NCBI RefSeq assembly: GCF_019654955.1
Contig: NZ_BPEV01000034.1
Location: 1-50,662 of the forward strand
From: Shewanella sp. KT0246
GTDB taxonomy: Bacteria > Pseudomonadota > Gammaproteobacteria > Enterobacterales > Shewanellaceae
Reading direction: 5' to 3'
DNA length: 50,662 nt
The notes beneath the pieces were generated by a model. The model had not been told where the DNA came from and did not search any database. It saw only the letters and a program-made list of their open reading frames with translations. Below are positions 17,745 through 28,446 of this stretch, piece after piece; the stretch's first letter is position 1; each line of letters starts with the position of its first letter. A program made the translations under genes and the position numbers.

Positions 17745-20700
17745 TCAGTCCATTAACGATAATTGCTCAATCATCTGTTTAGCGATTTCCATCGCCGTAT
17801 CTAACTCATAATCATTCAACTGCTTTTCTAGTAATTTATAATTGTGTACTAACGGCTCTACATTTAAACAATCGCCGTGACTGTCGAGATATTCAGTCGC
17901 TTCCATATCAAAGCTTTCAAGCATGGTAATTAAAACTTCTAAGGTTTTGATTGCTAATGACTTGTCTAATGATAGTTGAACTTTATCAATTTGCGCCGCA
18001 GGAATTGAAGTGGATATTTCTTCACATACTTTAGACAGCTCAAGTTCAATGTCAGCTAACGTGCTCACGTCACTTTCAGACAACCCTTGCTCCAAATGTA
18101 AGGCCTGTTCAGCTAACTTAATTGCGCCGATGCTGCCAGCAACACCTTTTAATGTATGTACGAGCCGAGCTGCTAAAGGTTCATCATTTACTGCTATTGC
18201 CTTCGAAAATGCGCCAATAAAACCTTTTTGACCAGTAACGAATTTAGCTAATAACTTTTGATATAAACGTACATCACCTTGTGTTCGTATCAAGCCTTGA
18301 GCAGTATCAACATGCTTCATTTCTATAATATTTGAGTCTAATTTCTCTGTACCATTTTGCTCAATGAATTCTATTTCAGTCGGATTTACTGGGGTTATCC
18401 ATTTCGCCATCGTTATGAACATCGCTTCTACATCAATAGGCTTAGGTATATGATCATTCATTCCTGCATCAAGCGCTTTTTCGCGATCTCCAGCCATAGC
18501 ATTGGCTGTCATCGCAAGAATAGGCAAAGCTTGGTTTTGTGGCATTTCACGTATTTTTCTGGTTGAGGAATAGCCGTCCATCACTGGCATTTGGCAATCC
18601 ATTAACACGCCATCAAAATCTTGTTCAGCTACCAGTTCAAGGGCTTGTTGACCATTAACCGCGATGGTGGTTTCGATTTGCTTATTGTTAAGTAACTCTT
18701 GAATGAGCTCTTGGTTTAAATCGTTATCTTCTGCAATCAATATATTGGCGCCCGCTAAATGCTTTAGAGCCTTCGACAGTTCACTGCCTTCATCAGTATG
18801 TCTAGATTGATATTCTTCATCCGACATAACATAAGAAAGCGCTTTAATGAGACTAGATTGAGTTTGTGGCTTTGTTAAAATGCTATCAAAATGCACATCA
18901 GCTGCACTGAGTAATAAGTCCTCTTTGCCATACGCTGTAATCATGATGAGTTTAGGTTTAATTTCTGGTGTGAGTTCGCCAATAAATCGAGCGACATCAA
19001 TCCCACTGACTTCAGGCATCTGCCAATCGACTATAGCGACATCAGTTTGTTCACCACTGTCGAGCCAGGCAATAGCAGCTTTACCGCTATCTAGCACTTT
19101 GACCTTCATCCCTACATTAACCAACAAGTTAGATAATATCTCTCTCGCAGCCTGATTATCATCAACTAATAAAACCGACTTACCATCAAGATAAGAAAGG
19201 TCTTGCTCCATTGGAGAGCTCGAAGAAATAGGATTTAAGTCAAAAGGAATATTGAGATTAAAAATACTGCCAACACCTGACTCGCTACTTAACGTGATCT
19301 CAGCATTCATCAATTCCGCAAGGTTTTTGCAAATAGCTAAGCCTAGACCTGTACCACCATACTTTCGAGTCGTTGATGCATCAGCTTGTGAAAACGCATT
19401 AAACAGTCGCGACTGCTGCTCAGGCGTCATACCAATACCTGAGTCGGCTACAGAAAAGATAATATTGGCTTGATTTGGGGTAAGTTCAACTAATTTAGCT
19501 GAGATGATAATGTTGCCATGCTCGGTAAACTTAACGGCATTGTTCGCTAAATTGATGAGCACTTGCCCTACTCGCAATGGATCACCTAACAAGTTTTTAG
19601 GAATGTTTTCATCAATATCAAATAACAACTCCAAACCTTTATCAGCCACTTTAATGCCAATAAGGTTACTAACATTATTTAATAATTCATCAATGCTTAA
19701 ATCAATGTTTTCGATGTCTAATTTACCAGCCTCAATTTTAGAAAAATCGAGAATATCGTTAATGATCCCTAATAAAGATTGAGCTGAACCATTGGTCTTT
19801 TCAATGTAATTACGCTGCTGACGGCTTAAATCAGTTTCTAGCGCTAAATGTGACATGCCGATAATGGCATTCATTGGAGTGCGAATTTCATGGCTCATAT
19901 TCGCCAGAAAATCACTTTTGGCTTTGTTGGCGTCATCAGCTTCGGCAATGGCGGCTGCGAGCTCTCTTTCTAACTCTTTTGCTGCATTAACATTAATATG
20001 CACGCCACTTATCCGTTCAGGGCTGCCATCTTCGTGATATTGATAAGTTTGCCCAATACTTAAGATCCAGTCGTAACTGCCATCTTTACGGAGCATCCTA
20101 AACTCTTGACGAATAATTTGCTCGACATCGCCTTCGGCTACAGGCTGTTTTAAACTAAGAATATCAGTATGATCATCTGGGTGAATCAAGCCGGAAAAAG
20201 TTTCAGCTCCCGAAGTCAGTTCTGCCCATTTATCTTCATTTGCACAAATATCAAGCCGCTCATAACCTAACATTTGGCTGTACATACGATTGACGACAAC
20301 ACGATTTTCGTGAGGGTAAAAATCCCACATTCCCATTTGGGCACTTTTAGCGGCAACTTCAAGTTTTTCTTCTGAGTCTAATAAAAGGTTTTCAGCAAGC
20401 TTTTGTTCAGTAATATCAAATAAAGTGCCATCGAAAAAACCTTTCCGATTATTTTCAGACGTTTCAAACTTTGCCATAACTTGAACATACCTGAGTTCAC
20501 CAGAACGATTAAGGATTCGCATATCAACAACCACTTTTTTGTTGTTTAATGCTGCCTGTCTGACTGTTTCAAAGAACATTTCTCCGTCGCCATCAATAGC
20601 TAAATGAACAAAGCGCCGCTTAGGGTCTGTGCCAATAAAGTCTGCAACAGGGTAGCCCGTGATATGCTCAAAATTAGGACTAATATAAGAAACGGTAAAA

Positions 20701-22448
20701 TCATTACTGACTAAATCGACGTAATTGCACCGAAATACTGCCCCTTGAATATTTTCGACTAAGGTTTGATACTGTTGCTGATTCTTTTGCATCTCTGCTC
20801 GAACAGTCTCCTGCTCATCAATATCAAGCAGTGCTAGTCGAATTTCATTCAAGCTAGTATCGTCATTAAATTCAGTTCTTACAGTAAGAGACACGGCAAG
20901 GTTTTGACCTGATTCTGTATTTAAAATAAGCCTAGCATCAGAGGTATCTACACCTTTCAGAGCCGATTTAAAAACTCTCTGACCTTCTCCATCATCGGTA
21001 TTAAGCACATCTGCCCAGGTTAATTCAGTGAACTCTTTGCGCTCATGACCCGTGATTAATGCGAACTGTTTGTTGTGCTTAGTAAACTTACCATTGACGT
21101 CTAAAGTTGCGTAAGCCACTGCTGAGTTTTCGTATAAATCCCATAAACGGTTTTCTCGTTCTTGAATATCTCTAGTTCGAATTGAAATGGTTTTTTCTAA
21201 CTTCTCATTACTGATTTGTAATCGACGTAAAATATGACGACTAAGCCAGAGGCTTGCTACAGTCAATAACAGGCATGACAACGCAATGACGCTGATGAGA
21301 ATAATGATGATGGTTTTAAAGTACGAATAATTACTGCTTGCTTCGTCAATAGACATTTCTGTGACGATACCAAAACCGTAGCGCTCATCCCACTTCCAAG
21401 CACCTATAACATCCACACCTAAATAGTTTCGATAAGATTCATAACTGCTACCGTTCCGCTTAGCGCTAACTTGCTTGGCTGAGTAAGTCAGACCAAGCTC
21501 ATTATGATTAACACTTGCAGGGGTCTGTGCAGTTAACTCATGAATTGGGTCAGTGACTTTCAGGTTGAGTACTGACATTTGTCCTTCTTCTAGTAACCCA
21601 AAAGAAATTAAATGCTTTTCATAGCGGCTATGGGACAGCATCCGGCCTTGCTCATCAACAAAGTATGATTCACCAGTATCTCCAACTGCACCACTCTTGG
21701 TTAATTTCGCAAATTCTAGATAAGGGTCAATTCGAAGTGAAAGCACAGCGGTAATTTCGCCATTATCTTGAGTAATAGGACTGAGTACAAACATGGTTGG
21801 GGTATCAGCACGCTCTATTCCATAAGGGTTAGATAAAGCAATATCAGATCGCATCGGAGGTGTGATGACAATTTCACCTTTGACAGCTCTAGCAAATAAT
21901 TTGGGATGTTCACGTTTAACAATATTAGTGACGCCAAGATTATTGTCACGACTTGAGGCAATATTCTTCCCATCTAACGTGATAATGAAAAAACCTAACG
22001 AACCAAACGATTCGCTATACCTTTTATAAGCATCTCTAGACCAGGCTAAATGATCACTTTCAAGGAGTTCTTCCTTATCTGGACCGATTTTTGTTAAATA
22101 AATAGCGCGTTGTAGTAACAATGGATTGGTTGCAACAGCGCCCACTCTATCTTCCCAGCCTCTAACCCATGAAGACAAGGCAGCATCGGTGGTCAAAGCG
22201 ACAGAGTTTAACGCTAAGCCACTTTTTTCTAAATCATGTTTATAAGCAACATTCAAACCTATCGCAGCGATGAGTGAAAGTAGCACTAAAAAACAACACA
22301 CTATTAAGCCAGTGAAAGTCCGATTAGTGCCACTTTCAAAAAATGTTGAGAGGTCATTATTAGCTTGCTTTCTTAGACGTAAAAACAGCCACAATAGTAA
22401 AAACAACAATCCAATTGCTATCGAGGATAAAGTTATATTCATTTCCAT
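17745..22448 (-). CDS. BarA-like hybrid sensor histidine kinase, 1567 residues
   Basis: Unusually long. Two N-terminal membrane segments (about 8-24 and 45-68) are followed by a periplasmic dCACHE-type sensor (about 75-375, with [16 protein letters not shown] and [16 protein letters not shown]) and a third membrane segment (about 378-402). Three PAS domains follow at about 440, 560 and 695. The HisKA H-box is [11 protein letters not shown]. HATPase boxes are [14 protein letters not shown] and GTGLGLAI. Two receivers have Asp in [10 protein letters not shown] and [10 protein letters not shown], and an Hpt domain has its His in [10 protein letters not shown]. The full His-Asp-His relay is therefore in one chain. 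It lies between a REC-REC-kinase gene and the HD-GYP regulator. Confidence 0.93.
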   Translation of the reverse strand: MEMNITLSSIAIGLLFLLLWLFLRLRKQANNDLSTFFESGTNRTFTGLIVCCFLVLLSLIAAIGLNVAYKHDLEKSGLALNSVALTTDAALSSWVRGWEDRVGAVATNPLLLQRAIYLTKIGPDKEELLESDHLAWSRDAYKRYSESFGSLGFFIITLDGKNIASSRDNNLGVTNIVKREHPKLFARAVKGEIVITPPMRSDIALSNPYGIERADTPTMFVLSPITQDNGEITAVLSLRIDPYLEFAKLTKSGAVGDTGESYFVDEQGRMLSHSRYEKHLISFGLLEEGQMSVLNLKVTDPIHELTAQTPASVNHNELGLTYSAKQVSAKRNGSSYESYRNYLGVDVIGAWKWDERYGFGIVTEMSIDEASSNYSYFKTIIIILISVIALSCLLLTVASLWLSRHILRRLQISNEKLEKTISIRTRDIQERENRLWDLYENSAVAYATLDVNGKFTKHNKQFALITGHERKEFTELTWADVLNTDDGEGQRVFKSALKGVDTSDARLILNTESGQNLAVSLTVRTEFNDDTSLNEIRLALLDIDEQETVRAEMQKNQQQYQTLVENIQGAVFRCNYVDLVSNDFTVSYISPNFEHITGYPVADFIGTDPKRRFVHLAIDGDGEMFFETVRQAALNNKKVVVDMRILNRSGELRYVQVMAKFETSENNRKGFFDGTLFDITEQKLAENLLLDSEEKLEVAAKSAQMGMWDFYPHENRVVVNRMYSQMLGYERLDICANEDKWAELTSGAETFSGLIHPDDHTDILSLKQPVAEGDVEQIIRQEFRMLRKDGSYDWILSIGQTYQYHEDGSPERISGVHINVNAAKELERELAAAIAEADDANKAKSDFLANMSHEIRTPMNAIIGMSHLALETDLSRQQRNYIEKTNGSAQSLLGIINDILDFSKIEAGKLDIENIDLSIDELLNNVSNLIGIKVADKGLELLFDIDENIPKNLLGDPLRVGQVLINLANNAVKFTEHGNIIISAKLVELTPNQANIIFSVADSGIGMTPEQQSRLFNAFSQADASTTRKYGGTGLGLAICKNLAELMNAEITLSSESGVGSIFNLNIPFDLNPISSSSPMEQDLSYLDGKSVLLVDDNQAAREILSNLLVNVGMKVKVLDSGKAAIAWLDSGEQTDVAIVDWQMPEVSGIDVARFIGELTPEIKPKLIMITAYGKEDLLLSAADVHFDSILTKPQTQSSLIKALSYVMSDEEYQSRHTDEGSELSKALKHLAGANILIAEDNDLNQELIQELLNNKQIETTIAVNGQQALELVAEQDFDGVLMDCQMPVMDGYSSTRKIREMPQNQALPILAMTANAMAGDREKALDAGMNDHIPKPIDVEAMFITMAKWITPVNPTEIEFIEQNGTEKLDSNIIEMKHVDTAQGLIRTQGDVRLYQKLLAKFVTGQKGFIGAFSKAIAVNDEPLAARLVHTLKGVAGSIGAIKLAEQALHLEQGLSESDVSTLADIELELSKVCEEISTSIPAAQIDKVQLSLDKSLAIKTLEVLITMLESFDMEATEYLDSHGDCLNVEPLVHNYKLLEKQLNDYELDTAMEIAKQMIEQLSLMD

Positions 22449-22563
22449 CCAATTCCATTACATCAGTTATTACAGTGATAGACCAATCAGCTATTTATAT
22501 GATTTTCTAACCTATTTTCCAGACCCCTTACTCAACTAGATTAGTCCATCCAAAAACAATAGC

Positions 22564-24177
22564 TTATAAATCTTGCATAGCATGTGGCAGTGAAATCGAA
22601 ACGCTTGTTGTGTCATTTTCATCACTGATTTCTAAAGCAACGTTTCCATTTTGTGCTTCTGCAAGTAACTTAGCTGAGTAAGTACCAATACCCGTACCAT
22701 TATCTTTACCAGCTGAAGTGTATTTGTTCCAAAAAGTGTCGCGGATATGTTCTTCTACAACGCCAAGATTCTGAATAGTGATAATCAATGCAGGCTTATC
22801 TAAATCGGTATTTGAAATGCTATCAATTCTCTTCAAAGAAATTGATACGCGCGTCTTATTTGGCGCTGCTTCACAGGCATTTTTAAGCAGATTAAATAAC
22901 ATCGAATAGCTAAGACTTTCGTCACCCAGTGCTAGGTAGTCTTCGTCACCATCCTCTTCACAATCGAGGTAAATCAATAGATGTTTTACTTGGAAAGTTT
23001 TCTTTAAAACCGCAATAATTTTTTCCAGTAAATTGAACATGGAAAATGGCTTTGGTATTAAGGTAAATCGACCGGTTTCAATTTTATATAACTCACTAGA
23101 CATATTGATCATATTCAACAATTGAAAAGACATATCTTCCGCGATGTGAGTATTTTCTAGGTTACTTTTGGAAATGTGAGGATCTTGGCTTATCTGTTCA
23201 AGTAACGCCATTAACCCAGCAATAGGTCCTTTTAAATCATGCTGCAATACTTGCTGAACTTCTTGTTTTAACTTTTCCGTAGTCACCATGTTGTCAAAAT
23301 CAGACTGCAGACGCTTATGCATTTGCACATAAGTCATCAAGTTTCGAACTCTCAGCTTTAATAATTCAGGTTGGATAGGTTTACTAATATAATCGACTGC
23401 GCCACTATCTAACCCCTGAAGTTGGTATTTATCTTCAGTTAATGCTGTAACAAATATCACAGGAATATTTGCAGATTGAGGATGCTCTCTTAGACGTTTT
23501 AGTACTTCAAAACCATCCATACCTGGCATCATGATATCTAATAGAATTAAATCGGGAGGCGAATCTGATTGGGCTATTTCCAGCGCTTTTTGACCTTGTT
23601 TAGCCAGCTTGACTTGATATTCGTCTTTTAATAATCCACCAATTAAAGTGAGATTATCGGTAGTATCATCAACGACCAATACTGAAGAGCGAGGAGCATC
23701 TTTATCATCTATCGTATTAGATGAATTGGGAGAACTTAGAGTATCGGCGACTAACGCGGGGTCGTCTTGCTGGAAAGACTGAGCTTTGTTACTAATATGA
23801 CCACTCAAGCATTGTGCAACACGTTGTTGTAAAGTCACTGTATTAAATGGCTTAATAACAATATCTGTGACGCCGCTTGTGATTGCAGTGCTCACCCTCT
23901 CTCTTGCCGCCTCAGCAGTTATCATTAGAAAAGGAATGTGTCGCCACTTTGTCGATTGACGGACTTCATTTAATAGCTCAATGCCCGACATCACAGGCAT
24001 ATTCCAATCAGAAATAATCAGATCAATGGTATAGTTTTGAAGTACTTTTAACGCTTTTGCACCATTTTCTGCCTGATGAACATGACCAATGCCAAAGCGA
24101 CGCAATTGATCTGAACTGATTTTACGGATGGCGTCCATATCATCAACAATCAAAACACTTTTCTTCGTTAAATCCAT
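22564..24177 (-). CDS. REC-REC-histidine kinase hybrid
   Basis: The 537-residue cytoplasmic protein has two receivers in tandem (residues about 6-125 with VDDMDAIRK and SDWNMPVMSG; about 165-285 with VDDTTDNLTL and LDIMMPGMDG). A kinase core follows: a dimerisation helix with likely H in QVLQHDLKGPIAGL, N-box NLLKNACEAAP and G-box GKDNGTGIGTYSAKLLA. No sensor or membrane part is present, so it must receive phosphate or signal from another protein. The second receiver closely resembles that of the HD-GYP protein, suggesting duplication within the cluster. Confidence 0.9.
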   Translation of the reverse strand: MDLTKKSVLIVDDMDAIRKISSDQLRRFGIGHVHQAENGAKALKVLQNYTIDLIISDWNMPVMSGIELLNEVRQSTKWRHIPFLMITAEAARERVSTAITSGVTDIVIKPFNTVTLQQRVAQCLSGHISNKAQSFQQDDPALVADTLSSPNSSNTIDDKDAPRSSVLVVDDTTDNLTLIGGLLKDEYQVKLAKQGQKALEIAQSDSPPDLILLDIMMPGMDGFEVLKRLREHPQSANIPVIFVTALTEDKYQLQGLDSGAVDYISKPIQPELLKLRVRNLMTYVQMHKRLQSDFDNMVTTEKLKQEVQQVLQHDLKGPIAGLMALLEQISQDPHISKSNLENTHIAEDMSFQLLNMINMSSELYKIETGRFTLIPKPFSMFNLLEKIIAVLKKTFQVKHLLIYLDCEEDGDEDYLALGDESLSYSMLFNLLKNACEAAPNKTRVSISLKRIDSISNTDLDKPALIITIQNLGVVEEHIRDTFWNKYTSAGKDNGTGIGTYSAKLLAEAQNGNVALEISDENDTTSVSISLPHAMQDL

Positions 24178-24243
24178 GCGACCTCATCCGTTAGAGTCAA
24201 TGACTCTACTTCGCGAAAAAGTAGAGTTTAATTAGCCTTTTAG

Positions 24244-24903
24244 CTAATTTTCAGTTTGTGACATTTTTGCCCCAACTAAACTGGCAACAATAATCGCCAT
24301 ATAAAACTGACCACAAATAGCCTCTGCAAAAGCAAAAAATCTCGCGATGGGCATATTGGGAGAAATCTCACCGTAACCCACAGTGGTTAGCGTGATATAG
24401 CTGTAGTAAATTGCAGTAGATAAATTATCAGGCCATTTCTGTACTTCGATTCCATTAAAGGCCGCACCGAATATTTCGATTAATAACAAATAGGTGAACG
24501 CCCAAATAAGCCCTAAAAGCAAAAATATACAAATAGAGCCAATAATCTGGTTAGTCGAAATTTTGCCAGAAAATAATACTTGTTTCGCTGCGCGTGAGGT
24601 TGCTGCAATCAGAAAAGAAAGAATGGTTAATAAGGCAACAATATCCAGATTAAGTAATTCAAATACTGAGCCGATACTGGCAAAAACAAGTGTAGTGAAC
24701 ATCAAGCCAAAGCTTGAACGTATCCAGCGTTTATTTTGACCTAAGCCAATAACCGAAATAGACAAACTCATTACGGTAGTGCCTACCACAATCATTTGCC
24801 CAGCATCAAAAAACTGTTCAACTAATGCCGCACTTAACAACACCAATACTAAAGACCCCAGTAAATAACTAAAGTTGTCTTCCTGCGACATCACTTTACC
24901 CAT
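24244..24903 (-). CDS. Potassium-channel-like membrane protein
   Basis: The 219-residue protein has about six hydrophobic segments and a C-terminal pore with the selectivity filter TVGYGE in YSYITLTTVGYGEISPN, typical of Ion_trans_2 two-helix potassium channels. The final segment AICGQFYMAIIVASLVGAKM is the inner pore helix. No cytoplasmic RCK domain is present. The start lies 6 bases after the stop of the AI-2E transporter gene, so the two are almost certainly co-transcribed. The REC-REC-kinase gene begins 66 bases downstream. Confidence 0.88.
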   Translation of the reverse strand: MGKVMSQEDNFSYLLGSLVLVLLSAALVEQFFDAGQMIVVGTTVMSLSISVIGLGQNKRWIRSSFGLMFTTLVFASIGSVFELLNLDIVALLTILSFLIAATSRAAKQVLFSGKISTNQIIGSICIFLLLGLIWAFTYLLLIEIFGAAFNGIEVQKWPDNLSTAIYYSYITLTTVGYGEISPNMPIARFFAFAEAICGQFYMAIIVASLVGAKMSQTEN

Positions 24904-24909
24904 CAGACT

Positions 24910-26028
24910 TTATCCTTCTGTCTTTTCAACTTCAGGTAACACTGAATCGGTATCCACTTCGGCAGTTTCAACAACTAGCCATGCCGAAAATAGTTTGTAG
25001 CTTAATGCCAGTACCACGGCGCCGACAAACAACCCAACGATGCCAGACAAAATCATGCCGCCGATTGCACCTAGCAATATCACCAACATAGGAATATCTA
25101 CGCCACGTCCCATTAGCATAGGCTTTAAGAATGCATCACTGGCACTCACTAAAATGCTCCAAATCATAAAGATAATTGCTGTCGTAGATGATTCCACGCT
25201 GAATACATAAGCAATGATAGGTGCCAAGATTAATATTGGCGGTAATTGAATAATGGCTAGAATAAGCACCAGTAGCATCCAAATACCTGTACCGGGTACC
25301 CCAGCTAACCCTAAGCCAATACCCGCCAAAATAGACTGAATAAATGCGACGCCAATAACTCCTTGCACCACACTTCGAACGGTAGCAACAGCAAGTGCGG
25401 AGAACTCTTCACCATGCTTACCCGCAAGCCTTACTGAGACTTTATGGAACATTTGGTTTGAACCTTCAGCTTTACCCATAAACACGCCAGCAATAATGAT
25501 TGATATTAAAAACTGCAAGACTGTCATACCAAAGCTACCAAATGCACCAGCTGCTTTGGTTGAAAATGTTTTTATTTCATCGGCATAAGTTCTAACCAAC
25601 TTCTCTAAATCGGACGAAGCTGAAGACCAAACGTTATACAGTTTATCGCCAACTAAAGGGAGTTCAGCAACCGACTCTTTAGGTGCGGGGATCACTAAAG
25701 TGCCATCGTGAACTTCAGCGACAAAATCTTGGGTGCCAGATACTATAGCGCCTGAAAATAATACAGTCGGGACAATTAACAAGGCCAATGAAAGTAAGGT
25801 GATCAGCAAGCTCGATTTAACCATAGTCAGTTTAAGCTTACGGCTAATGAGTTTTACGACGGGGTATAAAGCTATTGCAATAATACCACCCCATAAAATG
25901 GGCATAATGAAAGGTTGAATGATTTTAAAACACCAAATCACCATCGCGAAAATTAACGCTATTTTAATCGCAGCATCCACTGCTGCATGAGTAAACTCCG
26001 CAGAGTTCGAAATAGGTTTATCACTCAT
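24910..26028 (-). CDS. AI-2E family transporter
   Basis: The 372-residue integral membrane protein of the AI-2E/PerM family has about seven to eight membrane segments. These are two near the N-terminus (AALIKIAL..., FIMPILWGGIIAIALYPV), one at about 65-90, and a C-terminal block with GVIGVAFIQSILAGIGLGLAGVPG and LILAPIIAYVF. Family members export varied small molecules or act as Na+/H+ antiporters; AI-2 export is known for only some. It appears to be the first gene of the signalling cluster running down to 16689. Confidence 0.85.
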   Translation of the reverse strand: MSDKPISNSAEFTHAAVDAAIKIALIFAMVIWCFKIIQPFIMPILWGGIIAIALYPVVKLISRKLKLTMVKSSLLITLLSLALLIVPTVLFSGAIVSGTQDFVAEVHDGTLVIPAPKESVAELPLVGDKLYNVWSSASSDLEKLVRTYADEIKTFSTKAAGAFGSFGMTVLQFLISIIIAGVFMGKAEGSNQMFHKVSVRLAGKHGEEFSALAVATVRSVVQGVIGVAFIQSILAGIGLGLAGVPGTGIWMLLVLILAIIQLPPILILAPIIAYVFSVESSTTAIIFMIWSILVSASDAFLKPMLMGRGVDIPMLVILLGAIGGMILSGIVGLFVGAVVLALSYKLFSAWLVVETAEVDTDSVLPEVEKTEG

Positions 26029-26319
26029 ATAATGTCTGTCCCTGATTTAATGTCATTCCATTTAAAAATAATATTAACAAACCAAGTTGTCAGTTATGGG
26101 TCGCTAACTCTTTTAAACAAAAGTAATTTTGATACGTTTATTAATAAAAATATAGCGCAACTTTGCCAATAAAACACCCGCTACAACATAAAAACATTTC
26201 ATTAATCAATGAAATATCAATTAAAGAACATTTAAAACTGTTAACCAACGATTTTACAATATAAAACTGAGACTTAAGACAGAGGCAATAGCGTATTTAC
26301 TGCAAATGTTGTATCAAAT
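26029..26319. other. AT-rich intergenic region
   Basis: This region separates the AraC regulator gene (ending at 26320) from the AI-2E transporter gene. It probably holds the promoter of the 26028-16689 cluster. No terminator hairpin is obvious after the AraC gene. Confidence 0.35.
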
Positions 26320-27342
26320 TCATTTTGGTTGGTTATTTTGACGAAACACTCGAGGTGAGAAACCAGACATGCGCTTAAATGCTCTGGAGAAATGCGCAAC
26401 ATCAGCATAACCCAAGGAAGCTGATATCTGAGTAACAGCAATATCCTTGTTTAACAAAAGAGTCTTAGCTTGCTGAAAGAAAATTCCTTCTACCATTTGG
26501 CTGTAACTCACCCCTTCTTCAGAAAGCCTACGCTGCAATGTACGTACACTTAACCCTAAAAGATCTGCTGCAGCGGTTATAGGTAATCGTCCTGAAGACA
26601 TATAAGGTAATAATGCAAACTGAAGGCTGGCAATAAAACCTTTAGGGCTTTCTACTATGGTTTTTAATGTGGAATCCCACCCCTCTTTAAGCTTTACAGG
26701 ACCATCTAAAACCGCATCAGAGATACTTAATGCAGTCACATTACGTGCGTAAAACACTTGTGACTCATTAAGCTTTAACACGTTTAAGTAATGCGCTTCG
26801 TTTGAAGACTGCAGGGCAATATCAATTGGTTGCCAATGGGTTTGTGTCACAGCTCGAACTAACTCAACCATCATGGTTAAAGCAAATTGCTCAGAAAGGT
26901 CAATTTCAATGGGGTCTTCTTTTTGACGAAAACGAGCAAACCACACCTTTTTTAAGGCCGTTTTCAAATGTACTTGGGTTTGTTTAGACTCAAGGTTTAC
27001 CACATGAGTAAAGTCAATCAATGCTTGTCTTACTGAGCCTTTTAAGGAGATTTTAGCTAAGTGTTGAGGAATGAATATTGATCTAGCGACTTGATATAAC
27101 CACTCAGAAAAGCGTTGCCTACCCAGCTTTTCAGCCATTAACTTTAATAAATTTAATACCGCTTGTTCTGAAACGTAATCATACTCATTTGTCAGCAGAC
27201 TCTCGGGTAAACCTGCTTGCTCAATAAGCGGATAAACATTGTTCTCAAAGTCTTTAAGTCTAGCGACAAACGGAGCTATGTATTCGGCACGCAAAAGTGG
27301 AATAAAAGCGCTTTGTTCTTTTTCAAAAACTTGTGATGGCAT
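26320..27342 (-). CDS. AraC-family transcriptional regulator
   Basis: The 340-residue protein has an N-terminal effector-binding region of the OruR/ArgR-type AraC group and a C-terminal double helix-turn-helix. Motifs are LPITAAADLLGLSVRTLQRRLSEEG and ISASLGYADVAHFSRAFKRMSGFSPRVFR (the second written here without a few flanking residues). The next gene on the same strand upstream is the DUF2955/HlyD efflux pair, whose stop lies 55 bases away, so it could control that pair. The inducer is unknown. Confidence 0.88.
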   Translation of the reverse strand: MPSQVFEKEQSAFIPLLRAEYIAPFVARLKDFENNVYPLIEQAGLPESLLTNEYDYVSEQAVLNLLKLMAEKLGRQRFSEWLYQVARSIFIPQHLAKISLKGSVRQALIDFTHVVNLESKQTQVHLKTALKKVWFARFRQKEDPIEIDLSEQFALTMMVELVRAVTQTHWQPIDIALQSSNEAHYLNVLKLNESQVFYARNVTALSISDAVLDGPVKLKEGWDSTLKTIVESPKGFIASLQFALLPYMSSGRLPITAAADLLGLSVRTLQRRLSEEGVSYSQMVEGIFFQQAKTLLLNKDIAVTQISASLGYADVAHFSRAFKRMSGFSPRVFRQNNQPK

Positions 27343-27396
27343 TTATTTCACCTCAAACTAACGGTCAACGAATCAAAAAACTAAATAGCCAAATCA

Positions 27397-28446
27397 TTAC
27401 ATGGCAGTTCTTTTCTGTAAAAACTTCCAATTACGTGTCTCAAGAAAGAACGATGCTACTACCATGTATACTCCCACAAGAAATAATTGCGCAATTCGAA
27501 TATAAAAATTGGTAGCCACATCAGCATCAGTTGAAGATGCTGTCGAGCCGACAACCACCAATAGCGCTGAAAATATTCCCGCAAAGATAGGCGCTTTTTC
27601 AGGGTTAGCATAAATTTTTTGGCTAAATAATAATGCACAGATCATTGCTAAACCCACGTAAAAAGTGAGCTCAGGGACAATCACTAATAAATTGTAAAAA
27701 ACCACCGCCATTGCACCACCGATGCCATTAGTGATCAGCAAAAACAAGCTCACTTTTACACTCTTACTTCCCGCAGATTGTAACGACAAAATGGCGATAA
27801 AAATCATCGTCAATAGCGCACCAGTAATCTCAAATAAGTAGAAAAAAGTAATCACAGGAAAGGCAATAATCAATGCACGAACAGACTCATAAAGGCGCTC
27901 ATCAGAGGTCAACCCTGCTGCGACATGGGTTTCTCGGTTAGGAGATAGATCAGGCAATAAAATATGCAATAAGGTAAAAATGACGACAGCTACAACACCT
28001 GAGAAGCTTAATCCCACCCCAACAAAAATAGCAGCACCCGGATGAAGTATGCCTAAATAGGGTAATACTAAGGTTGCTACAATCAAAATAGTGGCAAAGA
28101 AATTCCATTTAGGATTTGAAAAAAGGTAGTAAGCCCAGAGCATCAGCAGCGCAAGAAGTGGCAACAACACCATCGGATATTGCACAGGGCCAAAGCTTAC
28201 CAGCCATGCAATTGCAATCGTCGCCACCATTGATAACAGCAACTCATAAACAGTTTGAATAGTCGGCTCGGTTCTATCGACTAAAAACTTAGCCACGAAC
28301 ACCGGAACAATAAACGCTAATTGCCAAGCAAATATCGCTGAAACTGCCACGGCCAGCCCGATACCTAGAGTAAAACGAATAACCCGACGGGTATAAATCG
28401 CTTCCTCAAGTTCGGGGGCTATGGCAACAGTTTGCTTATCTGACAT
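27397..28446 (-). CDS. DUF2955 inner-membrane protein (efflux partner)
   Basis: The 349-residue protein has about ten hydrophobic segments in two clusters separated by a short polar loop near residues 165-180 (DLSPNRETHVAAGLTSDER), a layout of FUSC/AaeB-like aromatic acid or drug efflux proteins. It overlaps the HlyD gene by 11 bases, so the two are translationally coupled. Together they would form the inner-membrane and periplasmic adaptor parts of an efflux pump; an outer-membrane channel must be supplied from elsewhere. Confidence 0.8.
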   Translation of the reverse strand: MSDKQTVAIAPELEEAIYTRRVIRFTLGIGLAVAVSAIFAWQLAFIVPVFVAKFLVDRTEPTIQTVYELLLSMVATIAIAWLVSFGPVQYPMVLLPLLALLMLWAYYLFSNPKWNFFATILIVATLVLPYLGILHPGAAIFVGVGLSFSGVVAVVIFTLLHILLPDLSPNRETHVAAGLTSDERLYESVRALIIAFPVITFFYLFEITGALLTMIFIAILSLQSAGSKSVKVSLFLLITNGIGGAMAVVFYNLLVIVPELTFYVGLAMICALLFSQKIYANPEKAPIFAGIFSALLVVVGSTASSTDADVATNFYIRIAQLFLVGVYMVVASFFLETRNWKFLQKRTAM

